From the IMG/VR virus record IMGVR_UViG_3300025073_000025, positions 62,001-126,000 of that record: 64,000 bases of DNA, one strand, 5' to 3'. Both the position numbers and the translations under genes were made by a program. Shown here in pieces: positions 19,401 through 27,225 of this stretch. How positions within the stretch are numbered: position 1 is the stretch's first letter; each line of letters starts with the position of its first letter. The notes under the pieces are model-generated. The model worked only from the letters and a program-made list of their open reading frames with translations. It was not told the origin of the DNA and did not search any database. The DNA comes from a virus.

Positions 19401-22400
19401 ACGGGCTTCCTCTAATTTAAAAACAGCCTTATCCAATGAGGAACCGAGCTTCTCCACCTCAGAAGCTAAACGAACAATGTTGGTAATGGTAGAAATCGTA
19501 ACGGCTTGAATATCAAGCTGCTGTTTTCCCTGCGTCGATATAACCCCCTCTACACCCGCTACACCCTGCTGCTTCAAGGTTTTTTGATACTCCCTTACAG
19601 CGGAATTATACTTAGTCTGTGACTTAAAAACCTCCAACAACATTGAGGTAGCTTCCTTTCCTACCTTCTGAAGCCTGTCAGTATCCCCCAATTCAAAATT
19701 AAACTTAACACCAAAGTCTATTTTCCCAGGAAACGAAAATAAACCAGCACCCGCACCGGCTATTTGCCTCTTAACTCTCAATAAGGACTCACTAGCCTGC
19801 TGCCTAAGCTGTGAGAGGTCAAAGACCTTGATTGACTCATTCCTAGCAGATGCCAAGGCCTCAAATAAAGATACCTTTATATCCCTACCCTTAGAATCTA
19901 TAGCCTCGACTACAGCCTCCCCTCCCTGGTTTACTCTTATTACAGCCTGATCAAACCCAAAAGACGACCCTTCCTCAAAAATAAGAAGCTCACCGCCCCT
20001 CATCTTCCTACGAGCCTCGCTGACCTCTTTCAAAAATGCATCGATGGGCTTTTCTAAAATATTTCTCTGCTTTAATTTGGATGCTGTTTCCTCCCCCGTG
20101 TACCCGGCACCAGAAACCCCCCTGGACTGCAAAAACATCTTATTCAAAATATCCCCACCGCCCAGCGTCTTACCATAGGTTTTTGAATAGGCCGGACTAA
20201 GCCTGCCTGCAGCTAAATCCAACGCTTTACTAACAGACTCATTAAAACCAAAAACACCGAAAGCCTCTACACCAGCCTGCTTTGGTATACGAGATATTTG
20301 TGTTTCAACCTGTGAAAGGGCCGTTTTTAATTCCAGCTCTTTTGATATAACTTTATCAACACTCTCGGCCCATAAATCCATACCCGCAACAAGCATCCCC
20401 AGACCCTCAGTCTGGGGGCTTAAAAACCCCTTTACGGCCACCATATCATCCATAGACCCGGTTAGTTTATCAAATGCTTTAATAGCGTCCTTACTATAGC
20501 CCTCTGCTATCTTTAATCTTGAAAAAGCCACCAGCTGAGCTTGTGCCTTTATAGCAGAAGAAGTAAAATCATCAAAAGCATAGCTAGCTTTAGTTATAAC
20601 ATTTCCAAACTTATCAAACCCCTCAATAAGACCCGGGGAAACCATTGCCATTGGTAAAGCATGCTTCTGCTTTGCCTTTTCTAGTTCTAACCGCTCAAAA
20701 CTAGAAGACTTATAAACGCCTGTATTTACTGCCTCTTTTATTCGCTCGTCCTCGGTCTTTTGTGCCCCCCTTTCTGCCTTTTTACTCTGAACCTCCAACT
20801 GCTTATACATGGACAACTGCTTATTTATTGTCCTTAATACTTCTTCTCTCTTAGCTAATTCAGAAGAAACTGCCTCTTCAGCTACCCTACCAGCAGAGCC
20901 GGACTCTTTTCCCCACTTAACCAAAGCCGCAATACCAACACCAATTGCAGCAGCAACCCCTGCAAACAAAACTAAGGAACTAGCAAATCCCAACGTAGCT
21001 ATTCTACCTGCAACCATCGTAGAAAAGAGATCCCTAAGACCCTTACCTACAACAGGTAATAACCCTGCTAAATTACCCAAACCGGTAAATAAGTAAACAA
21101 AAACAAGTTTCCCAAATTTACCTAAACCAACCAAGACTTTATTAATGGGGGAATTCAAAGCAGCCAAACCAACTGCCCCATTAGCCGCCAATGTAGACAT
21201 TTCCAAATGTGCCCCACGAGTAGCCAACTGTAACTTACTCATGGACTCTACATTATATATTATGTTGCCATTTAAGTCCTTTACGATACCGCCCATACCA
21301 GCGAGGTGCTTACCGGCAGCGGCAGAGTAATCGGGAATTTCCTTCATACTCTGAGACATCTTGTCCAACTTGCCCATTTTTGATACATTCTCTAAGAAAG
21401 CTTGGTTCTTCGGCCCCCCAGCTAAACCCTTAGCCATAGAAGAAAAAACACCCGCAATAGAGCCCCCACCCGCAGCCAATGAAGAAGTTAACGCCATGTC
21501 TATAGAGGAAGCAAACCTTGTAAACCCAATCGAAGCCACCGCAATGCCAGCTAAAACACCCTTCAACGCATCGGGTATAGCATTTATAACATTTAAAAAT
21601 ACCTCTCCTCCAGTAGCTACTCCCTTCATAACTGGTAATAAAGTGTTACCAAAGCTTACAGCTAAATTATCAGCAGAGGCCCTTAGCTTTGCAAATACCT
21701 TCTCAGCTGTTTCCATTATGCGAGCGTTTTCTCGCATAGCTGACCCTTGTGAGTTAGATGACTCCTCGGAAGCCTTCAAAACCAAACCAAAGTTATTTAA
21801 CAAAGCTAAGACGGAGTTATACTGACGAGCACCACCCAAAGCAGTAGCAACGGATAGTCTTTGACTTCTAGTTAAAGTGTCCCATCTATCAGCTAACTCA
21901 ATCAAAATAGGCATAAAACCCCTAAAATTGCCTTGTAAATCCTTGGTTATAACACCGACCTTAGCTAATTCAGACACAGTTTCGGGACGAACTGTTCTCT
22001 GAAAAATAAATCTTAAAGATGTACCAATTTCTTTACCTGGTTGCCTAGTAGCCGTTCCAATAGCTGTTATCATACCATTTAATTCATCAAAGTTCACACC
22101 CACAGACGCAGCAGCAGAACCCGCTTTCTTTAAAGCATCAGTCAAAGTACCCTCGGTTACCGCGTTTCTATTTGCTACCTCGTTCCAGGCATCAACTATT
22201 TGTATAGCATTTGATGCCTCAATTCCAAATTGATGCAAAGCAGAGGTCAAACCCTCAGCAGCGTCTTTTTGATTTAATACTGTAACATTTGCAGCAAGAA
22301 CAGCAGCCTCTGTTAACCTTTGTACGTCTATCATCTCAAACCCTTGCTGAGCAAAGATTTGCATAGCCCCAATAACTTCCGCTAGGCTAGCTCCGTAAGA

Positions 22401-24209
22401 CTTTGCCATCTTCATGGCAAATTTTATTACATTCTCAGAAAACGCAGCAAAGTCCTTATCTGCCTCTACCATAACCTTGCCAAGACTTGCTACACCGAAC
22501 TCAACGTCCTTCATAGTCTTTACTGCACTACGCAACATAGCCACGCCACCATAAACAATACCGGCGGCGGAACCCCACATAGCAACCCTTCTAAAAGCTA
22601 GTGTTAAACCTTCCTTAGCGCTAAGTTCTTTATTAAGTTGTCTTACCTGTACCCTAACCTTATCAGCAGTATTGCCTGCCTTTGTTAAAGATACAAGATA
22701 TTTTTGTAGGCCACCCGCAGTGTCCTCTACCTCTAGAACCTTCTCCTGACGAGCCCCACCAGAAATCTTGGCAGCGGCCGCTATCTTATCCCTTAAGGCA
22801 TTTATACCCTGTAAAGCAGCCTTACCTGTACTACCAGCCAACTCTGTAATAAACCTAGGAATCCTAATCTTATCACCGCCAGAAATAGAAATGGTTTCTA
22901 GAGCCTTGGCATACTGATCTAAGGTTTTAGCTGCAAGAGCAGCCTCTCTCCTATCCAAAAGCTGAAATTGGGGGGAAGTCTTCATCGCTTCTACTACTAC
23001 ACCAAAATTCTGACGCAGCTTAATTAGGTTACCCCCTGCATCTTTATACAATAAAGCAAAAGCCTGCCTGACCCTCTCTGTAACATCAGGAACCTCTTTC
23101 ATAGACCTCAACAAAACAAGAGCTTCCTGTTGAGTACTACTTAAACCTGCTTCAAGATTACTAGGCTTTCTAAATAAAAAACTAGCCTCTGGAGTAACCA
23201 AAGGAGCCACCCCACGACCACCCTTAGACATAACAGCTGGATTAATAACCCCAGTCCCACCCGCCCGTGCTACTGCCTCCATAAAACTTATTAAAGTTTG
23301 GCTACTTTCCAATATCTTAGACGATAACTGTCGAGCCTTAGTTTCTTGTCCTGCACCAACTGCTAAATCAAACGTGGACGCCAAAGAATCTAACTCAGTA
23401 ACAAGGTTATCTTGTATCTTTCTAATAACCTCTCTACCAAACGATTCTACTACTGCTGAAGCTCTTTTAGCCTCAGAACCAGAACCAATATTCTTAGAAG
23501 ATAAGGTTCTACGCAAATTTAGTATTGAAGACTCTACAATAGCTGGTGCAACTATTCCTCCAGCCCCCCTCTCTTTTAACATATTTACAAGATTGTCCAA
23601 ATGGAGCTTAACTTCTACGTCAACCCCCTGCAAGGAAGAACGAACCTTGTCCATTACCTTATTAAGACCCATGTCCCCTGCAGTAACACTAGACCTATTT
23701 AATTCAGAAACCTGGGAGGACATAGCTCGAGCTGCAGTCCTATATTGAGAAACAGCAGAAGATACAACTGTAGCCTCGGATGCCCTTAGATGTTTACCTA
23801 TATTTTCTCTTAAAGTTTTAAACGAATCAGCAACATCACCCAAAGCAGCCCCCGCCTCTTTAGAGGCGACCTTAGCCTCTTGCTCAGCCGCTTTCTGAGC
23901 CTCCTCAGCCACACTCTTTAATGCCTCGGTAGTTGCATCTACAGCAGACTTAGCAGCCTTTCCTGCCTCGCCTGTGTTCACGGTAGGACCAGCACCCCCA
24001 CCCGTGTGAGAGGCCCCAGAAGACGCAGTCTCCAAACCCCTTTGAAAATCTTTTAGGGTTTTTACTAATGAACTTAGAACAGCGTTTAACTCAGTAGCAG
24101 CAGCGGATGTTCCTCCACCTCCGGCCCCAATACCACCCCCTTTAGTGCCACCTTGAGTAGAAATATTGAATAGCAAATCAAAGATATATTTATTCTTACT
24201 ACCTGCCAT
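13446..24209 (-). CDS. Tail tape measure protein
   Basis: A 3587-residue protein, the largest in the window, which sets tail length and is carried inside the tail tube. Residues about 540-870 match the TP901-type tape measure core: hydrophobic GIVYGGVAML, then IGAMQIFAQQGFE, TEGTLTDALKKAG, IGTSLRFIFQRTV and SVATALGGARQYN. Hydrophobic segments follow around residues 885-905, 1045-1065 and 1070-1095. Two copies of the common tape-measure motif DRVPAxLxxGEYVIPxxxVxxxG lie near residues 2450 and 3200, each with a Gly-rich lead-in. The rest is mostly long helices. At roughly 0.15 nm per residue a tail of about 500 nm would be expected (inference). A 449-codon antisense frame at 13453-14802 is a shadow. 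Confidence 0.93.
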   Translation of the reverse strand: MAGSKNKYIFDLLFNISTQGGTKGGGIGAGGGGTSAAATELNAVLSSLVKTLKDFQRGLETASSGASHTGGGAGPTVNTGEAGKAAKSAVDATTEALKSVAEEAQKAAEQEAKVASKEAGAALGDVADSFKTLRENIGKHLRASEATVVSSAVSQYRTAARAMSSQVSELNRSSVTAGDMGLNKVMDKVRSSLQGVDVEVKLHLDNLVNMLKERGAGGIVAPAIVESSILNLRRTLSSKNIGSGSEAKRASAVVESFGREVIRKIQDNLVTELDSLASTFDLAVGAGQETKARQLSSKILESSQTLISFMEAVARAGGTGVINPAVMSKGGRGVAPLVTPEASFLFRKPSNLEAGLSSTQQEALVLLRSMKEVPDVTERVRQAFALLYKDAGGNLIKLRQNFGVVVEAMKTSPQFQLLDRREAALAAKTLDQYAKALETISISGGDKIRIPRFITELAGSTGKAALQGINALRDKIAAAAKISGGARQEKVLEVEDTAGGLQKYLVSLTKAGNTADKVRVQVRQLNKELSAKEGLTLAFRRVAMWGSAAGIVYGGVAMLRSAVKTMKDVEFGVASLGKVMVEADKDFAAFSENVIKFAMKMAKSYGASLAEVIGAMQIFAQQGFEMIDVQRLTEAAVLAANVTVLNQKDAAEGLTSALHQFGIEASNAIQIVDAWNEVANRNAVTEGTLTDALKKAGSAAASVGVNFDELNGMITAIGTATRQPGKEIGTSLRFIFQRTVRPETVSELAKVGVITKDLQGNFRGFMPILIELADRWDTLTRSQRLSVATALGGARQYNSVLALLNNFGLVLKASEESSNSQGSAMRENARIMETAEKVFAKLRASADNLAVSFGNTLLPVMKGVATGGEVFLNVINAIPDALKGVLAGIAVASIGFTRFASSIDMALTSSLAAGGGSIAGVFSSMAKGLAGGPKNQAFLENVSKMGKLDKMSQSMKEIPDYSAAAGKHLAGMGGIVKDLNGNIIYNVESMSKLQLATRGAHLEMSTLAANGAVGLAALNSPINKVLVGLGKFGKLVFVYLFTGLGNLAGLLPVVGKGLRDLFSTMVAGRIATLGFASSLVLFAGVAAAIGVGIAALVKWGKESGSAGRVAEEAVSSELAKREEVLRTINKQLSMYKQLEVQSKKAERGAQKTEDERIKEAVNTGVYKSSSFERLELEKAKQKHALPMAMVSPGLIEGFDKFGNVITKASYAFDDFTSSAIKAQAQLVAFSRLKIAEGYSKDAIKAFDKLTGSMDDMVAVKGFLSPQTEGLGMLVAGMDLWAESVDKVISKELELKTALSQVETQISRIPKQAGVEAFGVFGFNESVSKALDLAAGRLSPAYSKTYGKTLGGGDILNKMFLQSRGVSGAGYTGEETASKLKQRNILEKPIDAFLKEVSEARRKMRGGELLIFEEGSSFGFDQAVIRVNQGGEAVVEAIDSKGRDIKVSLFEALASARNESIKVFDLSQLRQQASESLLRVKRQIAGAGAGLFSFPGKIDFGVKFNFELGDTDRLQKVGKEATSMLLEVFKSQTKYNSAVREYQKTLKQQGVAGVEGVISTQGKQQLDIQAVTISTITNIVRLASEVEKLGSSLDKAVFKLEEARIGDRVEAEFATVFGSTAGLADKLTITLPKTFGQLSPAERVVQLSPEFAIGMRSMDRLVTTLKAQILSTRMFSGRDIPRMFKDFTDKDRDVLSSEIERLGGDEKTATQNTLLLSIRNTNKEGFDALLNALGVQTKEVKQQEKKNPVDKLVDAFSVNLASVLVSKGVGPVSVGDIAERAMAVSRRGAGVGGQPMVSEPEVFKGIKDVLRSAFEKGVAPEELYGKVLSFWEKLYKEAQEREKLVRGAGGMASPVSRQGIAQARASSENLEVIRSFIDNLKELGSEKFKGIYERVLAQRSVGAGGVGAIDISKAAQTLRIQGEKAGFKETERLVGATDELLVAKLKEAQISKEASQQIALFATRLTSYSDSLIQGFENIPLKVGEILSAGMLNAPIAGAAKGVFAPKIQLGKSVDELSPMESLVKKFPEVRGVVIAELERQEALKVFSQQQQKYLQAEVELQRELNSVQDPQGRKVLVTLQERFNNLHISTASAVGAANDNMAPFIESLTEMSRLEQVAKNLEDIVKGLKKIKDLRFDETSLDIAFGKHPLSPTPGVFGQPAGLNKYERDLYSIEQKGKGPHTLEEFSKLAIQKKQVEFARKEALIQYTQGKENQKLAQEVDAAKRAMGILWDAQYKGVEGLNPLISMLKSELSSAGEVISTMGGKKEFRGVPGLFGAREEIAKVQEAVKEREFAVQRKVVMQPLEDLTATGNKLLEEIKGLLDTKGGEDEKKAQQIEEGALKGTGGIVAEGVKNLSMLGDNLSKVLSGGVDNFRTMFDAIDALSQGNLKSFGTAIDTVTKSLAGIVAAIPAPQNVPAGRPDFSASVEKQASGGKISGPAGIDRVPAMLTSGEYVIPKASVDKFGVSFMDSLKNGKLPGFNRGGFVRKYAQAGFVSKLTDDEKDYIYDFYKADAQAREIIEGSLSKPVGTKETNIFANLGKVSKDREELLGESAGGGGGFMRGPNGEVIAMGDIGRIRRNVFSPAEKISKQPTRDWITSKQLIDQYDSLKSKEELQELAYSVKNAGSLLGPEKDFVESLRQGLDPGLVFLGQMQGQFGEGNKIIQGSLEKPASTTISELKKKELEAKKLVGATLGNIKGFDPREVLDKERSKTLESLKNLGGTIGGFIGKQFDPDDAMIKEMTKGEDTWKDFGKGVGRGSMGLVSDVLSGDILEKTVKGAIDFSKVAAKIGWEQVTTSPIETAIKGEKSTALKLWEGIWGAPLGQKGEMLGGLLPSLLLPGAGVKVAGKAGNLKGGLKSRKKVTGKKADITEAQWLDIVRAFKEEGLFVDPLLKSGTITGGGSRVGPNVGGLSKVMVDRGQLYGQVGMGKLMAPDLAPVKGRMSRYMGEARKIVGDVGVPRGESKGNLIGYVETLLSKGVSKDEITNMLASTQRMSRGYGRDVSMSPAGPHFDPRTGELTNVVGRLRGEQGALPLNLPGVQALPGGATRSFNALDVSNTQLTEQAFTRRLRYERSRGAPREELLKLENELLELRLTLIDDLADIKNYWKVSERYSEVSRRGASRGDLWEAEEVADLAHRRAFNELYLDLELLKPTREGVPGPSPYAESLGRARTIRAFVSGGAVSGSGGPMSDRVPALLSNGEYVIPAGAVKRYGSAFFDSLAKPKKLASGGVVSGGMSLGFEPRVLEGLTTAIKIATDEIMINLRGVQQRSLDLIGNRGVLQRPVSEVAGGSASGGADIVSVLKEVLLSASPSMTGATPEQRGWQATGKSSGYMVNVAGMGAVSEDQMKSLVGPKGAVNVTGLGGTSVSEVDRLMGGGKWKPAGEGSMGMSEQDFRKYMEREHLQADVELAADEATSKLPGFKQPGQEAVSGGAMDIDALAERIYTAIVDGFKGGEIRLDQDSLVSLQKAVAAGVVEGSSSIKEAIVEALPSLQASAGGSVGPALQGKLDELEGGMLIVTDGLVQLKTDMTTTINERFSDMETQLTSNVDRTYKPEIVSIKGELQRIEGFVKQVSAMAHASLSRSTD

Positions 24210-24239
24210 TCCGTTCCTTATTTATTGACGTTTATATAA

Positions 24240-25283
24240 TTATTTTTTAACGTTAACGTCTGTGGATTTTTTATCTAGTTTAGCAGCCATTGTTGGACTA
24301 TATTTTATTTCATTTCGAATGGGATTCGACTTAGTAACTATAGTCTCTTCATGGTTCCAAGCTGATAAACCCTTACCTCTTTTTGTACCTTTTTCCCCCG
24401 CCGATTCTCTGGATTTTTCATCAAAATAATTCTTCATAAAAGCATCCAAAGAAGCGTCATCTTCAATAATATCGTCGGAAGGTCGATCCGACGGCATCAT
24501 TTCGTAGATAGATTGGTAAAAAGAGCTCCAATATACAACAGCTAGTTGGTCAGGAGAAAAGTCCTTTATTGAAATACTAAATAAAGAGTCACCAAGCTTT
24601 ATGGCAGAAGTATACCGTACTCTCCATAAGGAATGTCTTGCTAAATACCTTAAAACCCCAACATCCAAACCCATACTAAAACGAATATATTTAGCATATA
24701 GTCGACTCTTAAACAGAATATCCTTTTCACCATCAAAATCTTTCTTTGTTGGCCACCATAGTTCTTCACCGTCTGGTCTATAAATACCTCTGCACAATAG
24801 GTAATTAAATTTAGCTTCTTGAGCTCTTTTTTCAGCACAAAAATCTAAATGCTGCTCTTTTATAATGATTAAATCAAGAAGCTGCTGATTTAAATCCTCT
24901 ATAACACCCTTCACTTTCTCTTTTCGAGACGGGACTTTCGTAATAAGTTCAAGTAGCTTTTCTTGGGCCTTGACTTTTTCCCTCAATACCCCTATTTCTT
25001 TTTCTTCCTCTCCTGTAAAAATTCCCCTAGCCGTAAGTATTTCAGTGGCTTGTGCCACTGTCAAAAATCCTGCTTCAATAGCCCGAGAATATTCTACCTC
25101 ATATGTCATATTGGCCATCATCTTATCATGACCAGAACAGTGCTTTAAATAGACTAAAACATCTTTGTCTTTACCATTCTTAATCCTTTCAAGCTTACCA
25201 CCAAAACTAATCTCATCTATAAGTATAGAAACTTTTTCTATAGGTAAGGAAAAATTTTGAGATTGTGTTTCTTGAAAAACCAT
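24240..25283 (-). CDS. Putative tail assembly chaperone (second copy)
   Basis: A 347-residue, mostly helical, charged protein directly upstream of the tape measure gene, the usual place of tail assembly chaperones. Its N-terminal half parallels 26085-26891: a strand, an LKHCSGHDKMMANMTYEVEY region, then ALxAGxxT-like AIEAGFLTVAQATEIL, ARGIF and a long coiled coil. The central part (YRPDGEELWWPT, DILFKSRLYAKYI) also aligns in order with the paralogue (NGKRVWESLEQF). The C-terminus is basic and disordered. The start ATG has no visible Shine-Dalgarno; it lies 7 bases after the stop of a GIY-YIG gene, so the native leader may have been displaced. No slippery frameshift site was identified. Confidence 0.55.
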   Translation of the reverse strand: MVFQETQSQNFSLPIEKVSILIDEISFGGKLERIKNGKDKDVLVYLKHCSGHDKMMANMTYEVEYSRAIEAGFLTVAQATEILTARGIFTGEEEKEIGVLREKVKAQEKLLELITKVPSRKEKVKGVIEDLNQQLLDLIIIKEQHLDFCAEKRAQEAKFNYLLCRGIYRPDGEELWWPTKKDFDGEKDILFKSRLYAKYIRFSMGLDVGVLRYLARHSLWRVRYTSAIKLGDSLFSISIKDFSPDQLAVVYWSSFYQSIYEMMPSDRPSDDIIEDDASLDAFMKNYFDEKSRESAGEKGTKRGKGLSAWNHEETIVTKSNPIRNEIKYSPTMAAKLDKKSTDVNVKK

Positions 25284-25290
25284 ATATTAA

Positions 25291-26058
25291 CTATACAATA
25301 GAAAGTTTATTTTTATCCCTAGGCACTATAGGGATATCAAGGGCTCGTCCAAAGGACCAACCTAGCACATTAACCCTGAAGTTTAAGGTGGTTCTATTTA
25401 TACCGTACTCTTTAGCCCAATCAGACAACGGCTGGGATTTTCCATTATATTTCCAGCACTTGGCTCGCTGGTAGCTAGAGTTGTTTTCCCCTTCCAGAGA
25501 AAGAACAGGTGTTGTTAGTGCCCGTTCAAGAGACCAGCCCATCTCTTTTACTCGGAAGGCAAGGGTTGTCCGACTTATATTGTACTCTTTCGCCCAGTCA
25601 GACAAAGGCTGGGATTTTCCCTCGTACTCCCAGCACTTAGCATGTTGATAGCTTGGGCTTTTTTCACCTGTACGACCATACATAGGATTCTTCTCACCCC
25701 TATTGTTCTTAGACATTTTCTGCCTGGATTCTTCCGTGAATTTATAGCCCAAAAGGCTTCCCGCTGTAGGACAAATATTATAGCCTATTTTAGGGTTGGC
25801 AGCATCAAAGTATTTGATCCAATAATCCTCCCTACCCACCAAATCCTCTATATTTTCCACTGGTTCCAAAACACCAAAGTAGAAATTCTCCTTACCATAC
25901 TTGTTCCAAGCGCTCTGAAGATACACTGAGTAGTGGGTTCCTTTATTAAGGCCCCTTATATGATTGGACCACCTCTCTCTAAAATTACAAGCAGACCCTA
26001 CATAAAATTTTCCATTAACAATATTTATTATAGCGTATATCCCAGACCTGCATTGCAT
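25291..26058 (-). CDS. GIY-YIG homing endonuclease
   Basis: A 255-residue GIY-YIG nuclease. GIY is at residues 6-8, YVG at 19-21, a conserved Arg near 27-29, the catalytic Glu at 77 (GREDYWI) and Asn94 (GYNI). A NUMOD3-like segment (GEKNPMYGRTGEKSP) follows at about 120-135. Two copies of a helix-turn-helix-like repeat end the protein, each containing KCWxYxGKSQPLSDWAKEY and a GWSxxRAL motif. They probably read DNA. The gene separates the two chaperone-like genes 26085-26891 and 24240-25283. It has a TAGGGG ribosome binding site, its stop is TAG, and it is likely mobile. The last step, cleavage of a site in a flanking tail gene, is inferred. Confidence 0.9.
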   Translation of the reverse strand: MQCRSGIYAIINIVNGKFYVGSACNFRERWSNHIRGLNKGTHYSVYLQSAWNKYGKENFYFGVLEPVENIEDLVGREDYWIKYFDAANPKIGYNICPTAGSLLGYKFTEESRQKMSKNNRGEKNPMYGRTGEKSPSYQHAKCWEYEGKSQPLSDWAKEYNISRTTLAFRVKEMGWSLERALTTPVLSLEGENNSSYQRAKCWKYNGKSQPLSDWAKEYGINRTTLNFRVNVLGWSFGRALDIPIVPRDKNKLSIV

Positions 26059-26084
26059 AATATACCCCTAAAAACTAACTAACC

Positions 26085-26891
26085 TTAAGAAGCCTTACGC
26101 CTTCCCCTCTTTAATTTTACCTTCTCCTCCACAACAACCTCTACAGGTAAAGCTTCCTCCACTACAAGGTCCACAACCTCAGAAAGAGACGCCTCTCCAT
26201 CAACCACCGCCTTATTTGCAGCAGCTGCCTCTTCTTCCTTCCTAGCTTCTTCCTCATCAGATATCTCGGTCATTACCTTAGAAAAGACTGCTCGCTCAGG
26301 TAGGGCATCAAAAACATCAGAGCCCAGCCCTTCTATCCAAAGTAAAATTTCTAAGCGCGCCCTCGTTTGAAGTACTATATTACGCTCACGCTTAAACTGC
26401 TCCAACGATTCCCATACCCTCTTTCCATTGCTATCCACAGTAAGCACACAAGCCAGGAATTCTACCTTTTCTGTTTGTGCATACTCTTCACATGTATTTG
26501 CCATAGGAACTGTAAGCCTTTGGTTCCATTCTACAACTGCTGTGCGGGCCGAGTTAACCTCAACCACTAAACCAATTCTCTCTGACCTATCGGTGGCTCT
26601 TTCCATAGCTATGACCTTCTCTTGCAACTTTTCCTGCAAACTATTACCTTGCTGGTCATAATCAGGGCCTATAATATTACGTTTTTTTAAGAGATCCATC
26701 ATCTCTGACTTCGTGAAAAGGCCTGCTTTTAAGGCCTTATTATAACTTTTTATTGATTCCCACTCCGCGTCTCGCACATCCGCCGCCGTGGGCTGGACTA
26801 AAAAGAATGTTCGTACATCATCCTTACCAAATTCAATTTCAAACTTTCTTTTTCCATCATCCAATAAAGAATCCAATTTTTCCTGGTCCAT
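26085..26891 (-). CDS. Putative tail assembly chaperone (first copy)
   Basis: A 268-residue protein between the major tail protein block and the tape measure gene. It starts with KFEIEFGKDDVRTFFLVQPT, then AxxAGLFTKSEMMDLLKKRN, a coiled coil and a PMANTCEEYAQTEKVEFL segment, followed by a long acidic Ala/Glu tail ending in the basic KLKRGRRKAS. The same order of elements is found in 24240-25283, so the two are probably paralogues that bind the tape measure protein during tail assembly, as the gpG/gpGT pair does in lambda. This function is inferred from synteny and the fold pattern, not from a signature motif. Confidence 0.55.
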   Translation of the reverse strand: MDQEKLDSLLDDGKRKFEIEFGKDDVRTFFLVQPTAADVRDAEWESIKSYNKALKAGLFTKSEMMDLLKKRNIIGPDYDQQGNSLQEKLQEKVIAMERATDRSERIGLVVEVNSARTAVVEWNQRLTVPMANTCEEYAQTEKVEFLACVLTVDSNGKRVWESLEQFKRERNIVLQTRARLEILLWIEGLGSDVFDALPERAVFSKVMTEISDEEEARKEEEAAAANKAVVDGEASLSEVVDLVVEEALPVEVVVEEKVKLKRGRRKAS

Positions 26892-26894
26892 GAT

Positions 26895-27215
26895 TTACCC
26901 TTCCTTTTTTGTTGTTGGTGTTGGTTGTCTTATTTTCAAAATATCAACACCAACTTTAGTGTAATTAACTTCATAATTCTGGTCTATTTCTGCAGAAAGT
27001 TTACGTATTGTATTATTACCAAGTCGCAGAACCTTGGACCTAAAAATCTCGTAACGCTGTTTATCACCAATAGCTAACTCGGCTAAATCTAGAACATTCT
27101 CAAATAACTTGGTAATGTCTCCACGTAAAACCTCTTGTAATTTTTCTGCAGACCACTTTTTGGTCTTGTCGTCCTTAACAAGTAAATCTTTTTTTACTTT
27201 TGGTTCCTTTTCCAT
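26895..27215 (-). CDS. Small helical protein upstream of chaperone-like genes
   Basis: A 106-residue protein with the start taken at ATG 27215, 5 bases after AAAGGAG; an earlier in-frame start would overlap the upstream nuclease gene. It has a lysine-rich N-terminus (MEKEPKVKKDLL) and a helical core with FENVLDLAELAIGDKQRYE and RSKVLRLGNNTIRKLSAEID. Proteins of this size and pattern occur before tail chaperone genes in other phages; a role in tail assembly is suggested but not shown. It follows the 27226-29256 nuclease gene, which ends 10 bases before the start. Confidence 0.5.
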   Translation of the reverse strand: MEKEPKVKKDLLVKDDKTKKWSAEKLQEVLRGDITKLFENVLDLAELAIGDKQRYEIFRSKVLRLGNNTIRKLSAEIDQNYEVNYTKVGVDILKIRQPTPTTKKEG

Positions 27216-27225
27216 GAAGTCTCCT

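Noticed and set aside
15520-21825. Several other plus-strand frames of 80-280 codons inside the tape measure gene
   Set aside because: All are antisense shadows, favoured by its Gly/Ala/Lys-rich codons that avoid plus-strand stop codons.
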